A stretch of DNA of 64,000 nt from Acidovorax sp. KKS102 (GTDB lineage Bacteria > Pseudomonadota > Gammaproteobacteria > Burkholderiales > Burkholderiaceae_C). Both the position numbers and the translations under genes were made by a program. Shown in pieces: positions 27,612-37,135 of the stretch. A model generated the notes under the pieces. It worked only from the letters and a program-made list of their open reading frames with translations, did no database searches and had not been told where the DNA came from. The stretch lies in assembly GCF_000302535.1 (NCBI RefSeq), contig NC_018708.1:2294001-2358000 (forward strand), given 5' to 3'. Within the stretch, counting starts at the first letter, position 1, and every line of letters begins with the position of its first letter.

Positions 27612-28525
27612 ATATCGTCCAACAGGGGGTAGGGCAGGGGCAACAACGACAGCGGCACGCCGCCTGCTGCACCCACCTGCAGGGCGCCCTCTTGGGCGGC
27701 GCTAATCTGCAGCGACACGATGGTGTCAAACCCGCCGCCCGGCGCAGCGGCCACCTGCACCACGGTGCCGCAGGGCTGTTCGAGGTCGCTGGTGCTGAAC
27801 ACCTCGGCGCCCACCGCCACCTCAGCCGCTGCGTGGGCGATGTAGGCGCGGCGCTTGAGCGTGCCCCGGAACTGGCTGCGCGCCACCACTTCCTGGCCGG
27901 GGTAGCAGCCTTTCTTGAAGTTCACGCCGCCCACCGATTCATAGTTGAGCATCTGGGGCACAAAGGCTTCGACCACTGGCGTGGTCAGCGTGGCGACGCC
28001 GCTGATGACTTCGCTCCAGAGCCACAGCGTGGCATCCAGCGCAGGGCCTGCGGGCGCGGGCTCCGTGGCGGCGGCCACCCACAGGGCGCGCGGGGTGCCG
28101 TCGGCGGGGTACAGGTGCACCAACGTTGCAGTGCCCAAATCGGCCTTGGACCAAGCTGGTTGTGCGCTACCAGCTACGGCATTGATAGCGTCTCCAGCGA
28201 TGCCATACAGGGCAAAGTCACCGGTGGCATCCGTCAACTTGGCCTTGGCGCGCAGTACAAACATTGACAGGCGCTTGAGCGTGGCGGGCAGCAGGTCGCG
28301 GCTGCAGACCAGCAGCACCTCGGTGGCGCTGCGCTTGAAGCCGATGAAGCTGGCCTGCATGCGGCCCTTGGCCGACAAGAAGGCCGCAAGGCGGGCCTGG
28401 TCCATGCCCAGCAGGGCGAAATCCTGGGTGAGCTGGCCGTGCAGAAACTTGGCGGCGTCTTCGCCTTCCACGCGAATCACGCCGAGGTGGGACAGGTGGG
28501 CAATGCCATTCAAGGGGTAGGTCAT
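27608..28525 (-). CDS. ygfZ: Folate-binding iron-sulfur protein YgfZ
   Basis: A 305-residue protein of the YgfZ/GcvT family, with the diagnostic KKGCYPGQEVVARSQFRG (K-G-C-Y-x-G-Q-E) and the N-terminal HLGVIRVEGEDAAKFLHGQLTQD. YgfZ binds folate and helps assemble or repair certain Fe-S enzymes. The start at 28525 (MTYPLNGIAHL) is preferred; ten further in-frame residues upstream lack conservation. It is divergent from mltG. A stretch around residues 112-130 (AINAVAGSAQPAWSKADLG) is encoded by a copy of the interspersed repeat. Confidence 0.92.
   Translation of the reverse strand: MTYPLNGIAHLSHLGVIRVEGEDAAKFLHGQLTQDFALLGMDQARLAAFLSAKGRMQASFIGFKRSATEVLLVCSRDLLPATLKRLSMFVLRAKAKLTDATGDFALYGIAGDAINAVAGSAQPAWSKADLGTATLVHLYPADGTPRALWVAAATEPAPAGPALDATLWLWSEVISGVATLTTPVVEAFVPQMLNYESVGGVNFKKGCYPGQEVVARSQFRGTLKRRAYIAHAAAEVAVGAEVFSTSDLEQPCGTVVQVAAAPGGGFDTIVSLQISAAQEGALQVGAAGGVPLSLLPLPYPLLDDI
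28134..28189 (-). repeat. Interspersed ~55-bp repeat, copy 5 (inside ygfZ)
   Basis: Read on the minus strand it runs GCTATCAA, GTAGCTGGTAGCGCACA, then CAAGGCCGATTTGGG, matching the block order of the tmk copy at 29923 (GCTATCAA, GCGCAGACGGGACTAGCG, GAGGCCAATTTG). It is translated in frame. Divergence is higher than in the other copies. Confidence 0.5.
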
Positions 28526-28570
28526 CGCTGAATTATGATGCCCTGATTCATACATATTGGTAGCAGGGTT

Positions 28571-29557
28571 GTGCGACGTTTACTGGCTTTGATCGTGTTG
28601 GTGGGGATCGCACTGGGCGGCGCTGCGTATTGGTGGTTGCACCAGCCGCTGGACCTGGGCCCGGAGCCGCTGGAGCTGGCCATCGAGCCCGGCACCACGC
28701 CGCGCGGCGTGGCCCGCGATGTGGTGGCGGCTGGGGTCAAGACGGACGCGCGCCTGCTGTATGCCTGGTTCCGCGTCTCGGGGCAAGACCGTGCCATCAA
28801 GGCCGGCAACTACGAAGTCCCGCCCGGCACCACGCCCATCAGCCTGCTGCAAAAGCTGGCCCGGGGCGAAGAGGCCCTGCGCGCACTTACCTTGGTCGAA
28901 GGCTGGAACTGGCGCCAGGTGCGCCAGGCGTTGGCCAAGGAAGAGCAGCTCAAACACGATGCTGCCACCCTGACCGACGAAGCGCTGATGGCCCAGCTGG
29001 GCCGCCCCGGCGTAGCGCCCGAGGGGCGGTTCTTCCCGGACACCTATACCTACGCCAAAGGCTCCAGCGACATCGCCTTGCTGCGCCGGGCCATGCACGC
29101 CATGGACCGCCATCTGGAGGCAGCCTGGGCCCAGCGCGCGGCCGACACGCCGCTCAAGTCGGCGGACGAGGCGCTGACGCTGGCCAGCATCGTGGAAAAG
29201 GAAACCGGCAAGGCCAGCGACCGGGGCCAGATTGCGGGCGTGTTCGTCAACCGCCTGCGCGTGGGCATGCTGCTGCAGACCGACCCCACGGTGATCTATG
29301 GCCTGGGTGAGAAGTTTGATGGCAACCTGCGCAAGCGCGACCTGCAGACCGACACCCCCTGGAACACCTACACCCGCGCGGGCCTGCCGCCCACGCCCAT
29401 CGCCATGCCTGGCAAGGCGGCGTTGCTGGCCGCTGTGCAGCCGCAGGCCACGCGCGCGCTGTACTTTGTGGCCAAGGGCGATGGCAGCAGCCACTTCAGC
29501 GCCTCGCTGGAGGAGCACAACCGCGCCGTCAACCGCTACCAGCGCGGACAGCAGTAA
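28571..29557 (+). CDS. mltG: Endolytic murein transglycosylase MltG
   Basis: A 328-residue inner-membrane protein. One N-terminal membrane helix (LLALIVLVGIALGGAAYWW) is followed by a LysM-like region and the YceG domain. The catalytic glutamate is in ASIVEKETGKASDR, with NRLRVGMLLQTDPTVIYGLG and the final NTYTRAGLPPTPIAMPG. It cleaves nascent glycan strands and so limits peptidoglycan chain length. The start is the GTG at 28571 with AGGG just upstream. It heads the operon mltG-tmk-holB-pilZ-tatD, the same order as in Pseudomonas. Confidence 0.95.
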   Translation: MRRLLALIVLVGIALGGAAYWWLHQPLDLGPEPLELAIEPGTTPRGVARDVVAAGVKTDARLLYAWFRVSGQDRAIKAGNYEVPPGTTPISLLQKLARGEEALRALTLVEGWNWRQVRQALAKEEQLKHDAATLTDEALMAQLGRPGVAPEGRFFPDTYTYAKGSSDIALLRRAMHAMDRHLEAAWAQRAADTPLKSADEALTLASIVEKETGKASDRGQIAGVFVNRLRVGMLLQTDPTVIYGLGEKFDGNLRKRDLQTDTPWNTYTRAGLPPTPIAMPGKAALLAAVQPQATRALYFVAKGDGSSHFSASLEEHNRAVNRYQRGQQ

Positions 29558-29581
29558 ACCGTTTCTTGAACCAAGGCGCCC

Positions 29582-30259
29582 ATGTCACGACCCGGTCTGT
29601 TCATCACCTTTGAAGGCATCGACGGTGCAGGCAAGTCCTCGCACATCGAGGGCCTGGCCGCGGCGTTCCGCACCCAGGGCCGCACGGTTACCGTGAGCCG
29701 AGAGCCGGGCGGCACACCGCTGGCCGAAAAGCTGCGCGAGATGGTCCTGAACGACCCCATGGATGCGCTCACCGAGTCGCTGCTGATCTTTGCTGCCCGC
29801 CGCGATCATCTGCGCAATGTGATCGAGCCCGCTCTGGCCCGGGGCGACGTGGTGCTTTGCGACCGGTTCACCGACGCCACCTTTGCCTACCAGGGCGCAG
29901 GGCGCGGCTTTGATCTCGGTGTGCTATCAACTTTGGAGCGCTTGGCGCAGACGGGACTAGCGCCTGAGGCCAATTTGATGCGTGAACCCGATTTGACGGT
30001 GTGGTTTGACCTGGCCCCCGAGGTGGCGGCCGAGCGCCTGGCCGGTGCGCGTGTGCCCGACCGCTTCGAGGCCCAGCCGGTCGAGTTCTTCCGCCGCGTG
30101 GCCCAGGGCTATGCCGACCGCGCCGCTGCAGCGCCCCAGCGTTTTGCGCGCCTGGATGCAGCGCAGGATCGCCATCGCGTGTGGCAGCAGCTCACCAGCG
30201 TGTTCGTGCGCAAGGGCTGGCTGGCCATCATGGTGGCCACGCAGGGAGGGCCGCAATGA
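29582..30259 (+). CDS. tmk: Thymidylate kinase
   Basis: A 225-residue kinase making dTDP from dTMP. The P-loop [11 protein letters not shown] is at residues ~10-20, the DR(Y/F) motif is in [17 protein letters not shown], and the lid region follows. Length is slightly above the usual ~210. The segment between the DRF region and PDLTVWFDL (residues ~114-133, [18 protein letters not shown]) is encoded by an interspersed repeat copy (29923-29981), which explains the extra residues. It overlaps holB by ATGA, so translation is coupled. Confidence 0.95.
   Translation: MSRPGLFITFEGIDGAGKSSHIEGLAAAFRTQGRTVTVSREPGGTPLAEKLREMVLNDPMDALTESLLIFAARRDHLRNVIEPALARGDVVLCDRFTDATFAYQGAGRGFDLGVLSTLERLAQTGLAPEANLMREPDLTVWFDLAPEVAAERLAGARVPDRFEAQPVEFFRRVAQGYADRAAAAPQRFARLDAAQDRHRVWQQLTSVFVRKGWLAIMVATQGGPQ
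29923..29981 (+). repeat. Interspersed ~55-bp repeat, copy 6 (inside tmk)
   Basis: It reads GCTATCAA, then GCGCTTGGCGCAGACGGGAC and TAGCGCCTGAGGCCAATTTG. The same blocks in the same order occur in the other copies. It is translated in frame within a loop of thymidylate kinase that is short in other bacteria such as E. coli. Confidence 0.65.
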
Positions 30260-31263
30260 GTGAAGCCACTGTGGCGCTGGCGCCCTGGATCGCCGTACAG
30301 CGCACCAGCCTGTTGGCCCAGCGCGGCCATGCGTGGCTGCTGCAGGGGCCGTCGGGTCTGGGGCAGTACGCCCTGGGGCTGGAAATGGTGCGCGCATGGC
30401 TGTGCGATGCACCCACAGAGCGGGGCGCCTGCGGCCAGTGCGGCAGCTGCCACGCCATCGATGTGCGCACCCATGCCGACCTGTGCGTGCTGATGCCCGA
30501 GGTGCAGATGATGGCGTTGGGCTGGCCCCTGTCGGAAAAGGCCCAGGCCGACATCGACGACAAAAAGCGCAAGCCCAGCCGCGAGATCCGTGTGGAAGCC
30601 ATGCGCGATGCGGTGGAGTTTTCGCAGCGCACCTCGGCGCGTGGCAAAGGCAAGGCCGTGCTGGTCTACCCGGCCGAGCAGATGAACCATGTGACGGCCA
30701 ACGCGCTGCTCAAGACGCTGGAAGAACCGCCTGGCGACGTGCGTTTTGTGCTGGCCAGCGAGGCTGCGCACCAGCTGCTGCCCACCATCCGCAGCCGTTG
30801 CCTGGGGCACACCATGGTCTGGCCGGCCGAGGCCGACAGCCTCGCGTGGTTGCAGGCCCAGGGCCTGGCCCGGGATGCGGCAGCGTCGTTTCTGCGCGCG
30901 GCAGGCGGGCGGCCCGAGGATGCCCTGGCCCTGGCCCAGTCGGGTCGCAGCCCGCAGGCCTGGTCCGCCTTGCCGCAGGCGGTGGCACGGGGCGATGTGA
31001 CGGCGCTGGGCGACTGGGCTCCGGCCCAGGTGATCGACGCGCTGCAAAAGCTCTGCCACGACCTGCTGGCCGCCAGCGTGGGCGCCGCACCACGCTACTT
31101 TGCGCCCGCCGACCTGCCCAAGGCACCGCCGCTGGGCGCGCTCACGCGCTGGTCGCGCGCACTGTCCAAGGCCGCGCGCACGGCGGACCATCCGTTCAAT
31201 GGCGGGCTCATGCTGGAGGCGCTTGTCGCCCAGGCGCGAAACACCCTACACTCCAGACACTAA
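30256..31263 (+). CDS. holB: DNA polymerase III subunit delta'
   Basis: A 335-residue clamp-loader subunit. The zinc-binding module CGQCGSC plus an upstream cysteine is present ([19 protein letters not shown]), as are [10 protein letters not shown] and SRCLGH (sensor/SRC motif). The P-loop is degenerate ([10 protein letters not shown]), as expected for delta', which does not bind ATP productively. It overlaps tmk by 4 nt (ATGA). It works with the gamma/tau and delta subunits to load the beta clamp during replication. Confidence 0.95.
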   Translation: MSEATVALAPWIAVQRTSLLAQRGHAWLLQGPSGLGQYALGLEMVRAWLCDAPTERGACGQCGSCHAIDVRTHADLCVLMPEVQMMALGWPLSEKAQADIDDKKRKPSREIRVEAMRDAVEFSQRTSARGKGKAVLVYPAEQMNHVTANALLKTLEEPPGDVRFVLASEAAHQLLPTIRSRCLGHTMVWPAEADSLAWLQAQGLARDAAASFLRAAGGRPEDALALAQSGRSPQAWSALPQAVARGDVTALGDWAPAQVIDALQKLCHDLLAASVGAAPRYFAPADLPKAPPLGALTRWSRALSKAARTADHPFNGGLMLEALVAQARNTLHSRH

Positions 31264-31277
31264 GCCGCACCCCACCC

Positions 31278-31637
31278 ATGAGCAGTCCATCCACCGCGCC
31301 CCGTCCCAGCGTCATGCAGCTGGCCATCAAGGAAAAGGCCGCGCTTTATGCCGCGTACATTCCCTTTTTTGCCGAAGGGGGCATCTTTGTGCCCACCCAG
31401 CGTGACTACAAGCTGGGCGACGATGTGTATGTGCTGCTGACCTTGCCAGACGACACCCAGCGCTACCCCGTGGCAGGCCGCGTGGCCTGGGTCACACCCG
31501 CTCGTGCCGCAGGCAACCGCACCCAGGGCGTGGGCATCCAGTTCCCCAAGGACGAAAAATCCCGCCAGCTCAAGGCCAAGATCGAGGAATTGCTGGGAAC
31601 TGCGCTGGGCTCGGACCGTCCTACCCAGACGATCTGA
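31278..31637 (+). CDS. pilZ: Type IV pilus assembly protein PilZ
   Basis: A 119-residue PilZ-domain protein. The N-terminal RxxxR c-di-GMP-binding motif is missing and the second motif is FAEGGIFVPT, as in the founding PilZ of Pseudomonas, which does not bind c-di-GMP but is needed for type IV pilus assembly. It lies 14 nt after holB, matching the conserved tmk-holB-pilZ-tatD order. It is probably translated from the same transcript. Confidence 0.9.
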   Translation: MSSPSTAPRPSVMQLAIKEKAALYAAYIPFFAEGGIFVPTQRDYKLGDDVYVLLTLPDDTQRYPVAGRVAWVTPARAAGNRTQGVGIQFPKDEKSRQLKAKIEELLGTALGSDRPTQTI

Positions 31638-31699
31638 CCGCGCCGCCGCCGCCCCCTGCCGACCCGCGCTGGCTGGTCGGCTTTTTTGTTTTTCATCAC

Positions 31700-32506
31700 A
31701 TGTTCACCGATTCGCATTGCCACCTCAACTTCCCGGAACTGGTCAGCCAGCTGCCCGCCATCCGCCAGGCCATGGCCGAGGCGCAGGTCACCCGGGCCCT
31801 GTGCATCTGCACCACCATGGAAGAGTTCGAGGGCGTGCACGCCCTGGCCCTGGCCCATGACAACTTCTGGAGCACAGTGGGTGTGCACCCCGACAACGAG
31901 GGCGTGACGGAACCCAGCGTGCAGGACCTGCTGGACCGCGCCGCACTGCCCCGCGTGGTGGCGATTGGAGAGACCGGCTTGGACTACTACGGCATGGAAG
32001 ACCGCAAGGGCGGGCGCAGCATTGCCGACCTGGAATGGCAACGCGACCGTTTCCGCACCCACATCCGCGCGGCGCGGGCCTGTGGCAAGCCGCTCATCAT
32101 CCACACGCGCAGTGCGTCCGACGATACGCTGGCCATCCTGCGGGAAGAGGGCGAGGATGGCGCAAGCAACCAGGCGGGCGGCGTGTTCCACTGCTTTACC
32201 GAGTCCATGCAGGTGGCGCGCGCCGCGCTGGATCGGGGCTACTACATCTCGTTCTCGGGCATCGTCACCTTCAAGAGCGCGCAGGAGCTGCGCGACGTGG
32301 TGGCCTTTGTGCCGCTGGACCGCATGCTCATCGAGACCGACAGCCCCTACCTGGCCCCAGTGCCCTACCGTGGCAAGACCAACAACCCGTCGTATGTGCC
32401 CCATGTGGCCCGGCAGGTGGCCGAGACCAAGGGGCTGGCGCTGGAGGTGGTGGCGGAGGCCACCAGCCGCAATTTCGACCGCTTGTTCCCGGAGGTGATG
32501 GCATGA
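31700..32506 (+). CDS. TatD-family metal-dependent deoxyribonuclease
   Basis: A 268-residue TIM-barrel hydrolase with all metal-ligand motifs: DSHCHLNF (HxH), [10 protein letters not shown] (Glu), [11 protein letters not shown] (His), FHCFTES (His) and [10 protein letters not shown] (Asp). TatD proteins are 3'-5' DNA/RNA exonucleases or quality-control nucleases. By position next to pilZ and holB it corresponds to YcfH. Its stop overlaps the ankyrin gene start (ATGA). Confidence 0.93.
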   Translation: MFTDSHCHLNFPELVSQLPAIRQAMAEAQVTRALCICTTMEEFEGVHALALAHDNFWSTVGVHPDNEGVTEPSVQDLLDRAALPRVVAIGETGLDYYGMEDRKGGRSIADLEWQRDRFRTHIRAARACGKPLIIHTRSASDDTLAILREEGEDGASNQAGGVFHCFTESMQVARAALDRGYYISFSGIVTFKSAQELRDVVAFVPLDRMLIETDSPYLAPVPYRGKTNNPSYVPHVARQVAETKGLALEVVAEATSRNFDRLFPEVMA

Positions 32507-33177
32507 ACCTGCAACGACGTTCTGCCCTGGCCGCTGTGGCGCTGGGCCTGGTGTCTGCCGGGGCCTGGGCGGGTGCCTATGAAGACTTTTTTGTGGCCAT
32601 CCTGCGCGATGATGGGGATGCAATCACTGCGCTGCTGCGCCGCGGCTTTGACCCGAACACCCGTGACCCCAAGGGGCAGGTGGGGCTCACGATTGCCCTG
32701 CAAAATGGCGCAAACAAGGCCGTTGCTGCGTTGCTGGCATCCCGACGACTGAATGTAGAGGCCCGCAACGCCAAGGACGAAAGTCCGTTGATGATGGCTG
32801 CCATCAAGGGCAACGTAGAGGCCGTCAAGGCGCTCATCGCGCGCGATGCCGATGTCAACAAGACCGGTTGGACGCCGCTGCACTACGCCGCATCTGCAGG
32901 TTCGCCGCAGCACGCGGTGATCATTTCATTGCTGCTCGAAAACCACGCCTACATCGACGCAGCATCGCCCAACGGCACCACGCCGCTGATGATGGCGGCG
33001 CATTACGGATCTACCGAGGCCGTGCAGTTGCTGCTGGATGAAGGGGCCGACCCTACGCTCAAGAACCAGCTGGGCTTGACCGCCGCCGATTTCGCCTTGC
33101 GTGTGAGCCGTACCGAGTCTGCGGAGAGAATCGCCGCGGCCATTCGGAAGCGCCAGCCCAACCGGGGCAAGTGGTAG
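32503..33177 (+). CDS. Exported ankyrin-repeat protein
   Basis: A 224-residue protein with a signal peptide ([20 protein letters not shown]) and about five ankyrin repeats from residue ~25 to 205. The clearest are [33 protein letters not shown] and [20 protein letters not shown]. Ankyrin repeats mediate protein binding, here presumably in the periplasm. It overlaps tatD by 4 nt, so it is the last gene of the operon. The partner is unknown. Confidence 0.88.
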   Translation: MNLQRRSALAAVALGLVSAGAWAGAYEDFFVAILRDDGDAITALLRRGFDPNTRDPKGQVGLTIALQNGANKAVAALLASRRLNVEARNAKDESPLMMAAIKGNVEAVKALIARDADVNKTGWTPLHYAASAGSPQHAVIISLLLENHAYIDAASPNGTTPLMMAAHYGSTEAVQLLLDEGADPTLKNQLGLTAADFALRVSRTESAERIAAAIRKRQPNRGKW

Positions 33178-33285
33178 CCAAGTAGCCAAGGCAGGCGCCA
33201 GCAGCACATAGAGGGCTTGTGCAAAGCGGGCCCTGCGGACTGTTGAGAAATCAGCAAAGGCCAGCACCAGTCGTGCCGCGCCTGC

Positions 33286-35088
33286 TCATTCAGCGATGGT
33301 CCCTGAGCCCGCCGCGGCGCGTGTCTGCAGCCGCGCATACAGCCCACCCAGCGCCATCAACGCGCTGTGGGTGCCTTGCTCGGCGATGCGCCCGCGCTCC
33401 ATCACTACCACGCGGTCGGCATGCTCGATGGTGGACAGCCGGTGTGCAATGACCAGGGTCGTGCGGCCCTGCATCAGGCGCTGTAGGGCCTCTTGCACCA
33501 GGCGTTCCGATTCGGTGTCCAGGGCAGACGTCGCCTCGTCCAGGATGAGGATGGGAGCGTCCTTGTACAAGGCCCGAGCAATGGCCAGCCGCTGACGCTG
33601 CCCGCCGGACAACTGCGTAGCGTTGTGCCCCACCACCGTGTGGATGCCCTGCGGCAGACCGGCCACGTGCTCGGCGAGGTTGGCGGCAGCGAGGCATTCC
33701 AGCACGCGGGTTTCGTTCACGGCCTGGCCCAGAGCCACGTTGGCGGCAATGGTGTCATTGAACATCACCACGTCCTGGCTCACCATCGCAAATTGCGACC
33801 GGAGGGACGCCAGGTCCCAGTCCTGCAAGGCATGCCCGTCGACGGCGGCGGTGCCTGCGGAAGGCAGGACAAAACGCGGCAGCAGGTTGACCAGTGTGGT
33901 CTTGCCAGCCCCGGAGGGGCCCACCAGCGCCACGATCTCGCCCGGGGCCACCTGCAGGCTGACCCCGTCCAAGGCGGGGGCGTGGTCGGTGCCAAACGAC
34001 ACGGTGACGTTGTTCAGGGTGAGCGCGCCTTGCACGCGGTCCTTGCGGTAGGTGCCGCCGGTTTCCGCGCCGGTGTCGCCCAGCAGCCCCAGGCCGCGCT
34101 CCAAGGCGGCGACACCCCGGGTCACGGGGCTGGCCACATCCGCCAGGCGCCGGATCGGCGCGATCAGCATCAGCATGGCCGTAATGAACGACACAAACCC
34201 GCCCACGGTCACATCCTTCACATCGACGGCACCCCGGCTCTGCCACAGCGCAATGCAGATCACCACCGACAGCGCGGCGGCGGCCAGTAACTGGGTCAGC
34301 GGCGTCATCGCCGCAGAGGCGATGGTGGACTTGATGGCCAGGCGGCGCAGGCTGCGGCTCAGGTCGGCAAAGCGTTGTGCCTGACCCCCCTGTGCGCCAT
34401 GCAGGCGCACCATGCGGTGTGCCAGCACGTTTTCTTCGACCACATAGGCCAGCTCGTCGGTGGCCTGCTGGCTGCTCTTGGTGAGGTGGTACAGCCGCCG
34501 CGACAAGGTCTTCATGATCCAGGCGACCCCTGGAACAACAACGGCAACGATCAGTGTGAGCTGCCAATTGAGGTACAACAAATAGACCAGCAGCGCGACC
34601 AGCGTGAACCCGTCGCGCGACAGGCCGAGCAGGGCCTGCACCAGCAATGTCGCACCGGTCTGCACTTCATAGACCACCGTATTGGAGAGCGCGCTGGCCG
34701 ACTGGCGCCCAAACAATCCCATCTCAGCGGCCAGAACACGATCAAACAGAGCCTGGCGCAGTGTCAGCATGCCTTCGTTGGCAATGCGTGCCAGCGCGTA
34801 CTGGCCCACAAACTGGGCCACGCCACGTACGAAAAAGACCCCCAGAATCGCCAGGGGCACCATCCACAGTTGCAAGGTGCCCTGGGTAAAGCCCTTGTCC
34901 AGCAGGGGTTGCAACAGGGCGGGGATCAAGGGCTCCGTGATGGCGCCCACCAGTGTGGCAACAATGGCCAGGCTCCAGGCCATTCGCTGGTCGCCAAAGT
35001 ACACCGACAGCCGCTTCAGGCGCGCCATCAAGGTTGTGGGGGGATTGGGTGCGGGGGCAGGCGTCGTGCCCGTGTCGGTGGCTTGCAT
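33286..35088 (-). CDS. msbA: Lipid A export ABC transporter, MsbA-like
   Basis: A 600-residue half-transporter. Six membrane segments lie in residues ~35-325, followed by the ATPase: Walker A GPSGAGKTT, Q-loop SQDVVMFNDTIAANV, signature LSGGQRQRLAIARAL, Walker [17 protein letters not shown] and switch histidine IAHRLSTIEHAD. Length and layout match MsbA, which flips lipid A-core across the inner membrane. It is monocistronic, convergent with the ankyrin gene and divergent from tolB. Other multidrug half-transporters look similar, so the exact substrate is an inference. Confidence 0.88.
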   Translation of the reverse strand: MQATDTGTTPAPAPNPPTTLMARLKRLSVYFGDQRMAWSLAIVATLVGAITEPLIPALLQPLLDKGFTQGTLQLWMVPLAILGVFFVRGVAQFVGQYALARIANEGMLTLRQALFDRVLAAEMGLFGRQSASALSNTVVYEVQTGATLLVQALLGLSRDGFTLVALLVYLLYLNWQLTLIVAVVVPGVAWIMKTLSRRLYHLTKSSQQATDELAYVVEENVLAHRMVRLHGAQGGQAQRFADLSRSLRRLAIKSTIASAAMTPLTQLLAAAALSVVICIALWQSRGAVDVKDVTVGGFVSFITAMLMLIAPIRRLADVASPVTRGVAALERGLGLLGDTGAETGGTYRKDRVQGALTLNNVTVSFGTDHAPALDGVSLQVAPGEIVALVGPSGAGKTTLVNLLPRFVLPSAGTAAVDGHALQDWDLASLRSQFAMVSQDVVMFNDTIAANVALGQAVNETRVLECLAAANLAEHVAGLPQGIHTVVGHNATQLSGGQRQRLAIARALYKDAPILILDEATSALDTESERLVQEALQRLMQGRTTLVIAHRLSTIEHADRVVVMERGRIAEQGTHSALMALGGLYARLQTRAAAGSGTIAE

Positions 35089-35222
35089 GTCGGCCGGATT
35101 CTACGTTTGTGCCATGTGAAGCCTGTCCGGCACGGTGTGTCGCGCACAGTTTGTCACAGGGGGCTCGCCGCTGTGTGTAACATTCGGGTTTGCCCTTTCG
35201 GCACTTGTTCGGCCACTGCTGG

Positions 35223-36548
35223 ATGCCAATGACCACAGATCGAATCTCCCAACACCCATCTCCCGCAGCCCCGCTGCTTCCCTTGCGCCGCCAGTTGCTG
35301 GCCGCACTCATCGCCTCTCCCTCCATTCCCGCGCTTGCTCAGTTCCGAGTGGAAGTCACCGGCGTCGGGCTGACCCAGTTGCCCATCGCCATCGCTCCAT
35401 TTCGCGGTGAGGCGCAATCACCCCAAAAAATCGCAGCCATCGTCCAGGCAGACCTGGAGCGCAGCGGGCAGTTCCGCGCGATTGATGCAACGGGGGCAGC
35501 GCTGGATGAAACCGCGCGGCCAGATGTCGCGCTGTGGCGCCAGAAGAGTGCGGATTCGCTGGCCACTGGCAGCGTCACGCGATTGGCGGATGGGCGCTTT
35601 GATGTGCGCTTTCGCCTTTGGGATGTGGTCAAGGGGCAAGACCTGGGCGGGCAGAGTTTTGTCGTTACGCAGGGCGACCTGCGTCTGGTCTCGCACCGCA
35701 TTGCCGACTTCATCTACGAAAAGCTCACCGGCGAGCGCGGTATCTTCTCGACGCGCATTGCCTATGTGACCAAGACCGGCCCCCGTTACAGCCTGTGGGT
35801 GGCAGATGCCGACGGCGAAAACGCCCAGTCCGCACTGTCGAGTCCCGAGCCCATCATCTCGCCCGCGTGGTCTCCGAATGGCGGCCAGCTGGCGTACGTG
35901 TCGTTCGAATCGCGCAAGCCGGTGGTGTATGTGCACGATGTGGCCACAGGTCGCAGACGCTTGATCGCGAACTTCCGTGGCTCCAACAGTGCACCAGCCT
36001 GGGCACCAGACGGCCGCACGCTGGCAGTGACATTGAGCCGCGACGGTGGTTCGCAGCTGTACACCATCGACGCGAATGGCGGCGAGCCGCGCCGACTGAT
36101 GCAAAGCTCTGGCATCGATACCGAGCCCGTGTTCTCAGGCGACGGCCGCAGCATCTTCTTTGTGAGCGACCGGGGAGGTGCGCCGCAAATCTACAAGGTG
36201 GGCGCGTCAGGGGGCAATGCGGAGCGCGTGACCTTTACCGGCACCTACAACATCTCGCCCAGCGTGAGTCCCGATGGTCGCTGGCTGGCCTACATCTCCC
36301 GCGTGGGGGGGGCGTTCAAGCTGCACGTGATGGACCTGTCCACGGGCACCGTCAATGCAGTGACTGACACGACGGCCGACGAAAATCCCAGCTTTGCACC
36401 CAACAGCCGCCTCATTGTTTACGCCACCCAGCAGCAGGGCCGTGAGGCCCTCATGACCACCACGTTGGACGGCAAGATCAAGGCGCGTCTCGCCGGCCAG
36501 GCCGGCGACATCCGTGAGCCGGACTGGGGCCCGTTCCAAAAGCAATGA
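35223..36548 (+). CDS. tolB: Tol-Pal system beta-propeller protein TolB
   Basis: A 441-residue periplasmic protein: a signal peptide ([20 protein letters not shown]), an N-terminal domain ([20 protein letters not shown]), then a six-bladed WD40-like propeller with repeated [44 protein letters not shown] and [14 protein letters not shown]. It binds Pal and connects TolA to the outer membrane during division. The start is uncertain between ATG 35223 and ATG 35229. It heads tolB-pal-cpoB-tcdA. tolQRA is not in this window. Confidence 0.96.
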   Translation: MPMTTDRISQHPSPAAPLLPLRRQLLAALIASPSIPALAQFRVEVTGVGLTQLPIAIAPFRGEAQSPQKIAAIVQADLERSGQFRAIDATGAALDETARPDVALWRQKSADSLATGSVTRLADGRFDVRFRLWDVVKGQDLGGQSFVVTQGDLRLVSHRIADFIYEKLTGERGIFSTRIAYVTKTGPRYSLWVADADGENAQSALSSPEPIISPAWSPNGGQLAYVSFESRKPVVYVHDVATGRRRLIANFRGSNSAPAWAPDGRTLAVTLSRDGGSQLYTIDANGGEPRRLMQSSGIDTEPVFSGDGRSIFFVSDRGGAPQIYKVGASGGNAERVTFTGTYNISPSVSPDGRWLAYISRVGGAFKLHVMDLSTGTVNAVTDTTADENPSFAPNSRLIVYATQQQGREALMTTTLDGKIKARLAGQAGDIREPDWGPFQKQ

Positions 36549-36592
36549 ACTTATTTGCAATTTCAGTTATCAAGCCTTCAGGAGAAATTTGG

Positions 36593-37135
36593 ATGATGAA
36601 ACGTATTACCCTTGCCCTCACCGTTGCCGCTCTCATGGCGGGCTGCAGTTCTGGCGTGAAGCTGGACGATGTGCCTGTCGAGGACAAAAATGCGACCTCC
36701 ACCATGGGTGGTGCCAACAACGGTGCCAATTCCGGCAACACGTCGCAAAGCGGTGTGGCTGGCGTGGACCTTGGCCAGTCCGGCCGTGACGGCGCAGGCC
36801 CCGTTGGCGTTGCGCGCGTCGTGTACTTCGACTACGACAGCTACGTGATCAAGCCCGAGTTCCAATCGATGATCGAAGCACACTCCCGCTTCATTAAGGC
36901 GGCTCCCAACCGCAAGGTCATGATCGAAGGTCATACCGATGACCGTGGCGGCCGCGAGTACAACCTGGCCCTGGGCCAGAAGCGTGCAGAAGCTGTGCGC
37001 CGTTCGCTGGGCTTGTTGGGCGTGCCTGACAGCCAGGTCGAGGCCGTGAGTTTCGGCAAGGAAAAGCCTGCAGCCCAAGGCACCACCGAAGACGCCCGCG
37101 CCCAGAACCGTCGCGCTGAACTGTCGTACCGTTGA
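36593..37135 (+). CDS. pal: Peptidoglycan-associated lipoprotein Pal
   Basis: A 180-residue outer-membrane lipoprotein. The lipobox is LMAGC (Cys ~18). A low-complexity Asn/Gly linker is followed by the OmpA-like domain: VVYFDYDSYVIKPEF and IEGHTDDRGGREYNLALGQKRA, with the diaminopimelate-binding Asp/Arg pair. The start at 36593 is supported by GGAG eight nt upstream. It anchors the outer membrane to peptidoglycan and binds TolB. Its stop overlaps the cpoB start (TGATG). Confidence 0.97.
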   Translation: MMKRITLALTVAALMAGCSSGVKLDDVPVEDKNATSTMGGANNGANSGNTSQSGVAGVDLGQSGRDGAGPVGVARVVYFDYDSYVIKPEFQSMIEAHSRFIKAAPNRKVMIEGHTDDRGGREYNLALGQKRAEAVRRSLGLLGVPDSQVEAVSFGKEKPAAQGTTEDARAQNRRAELSYR

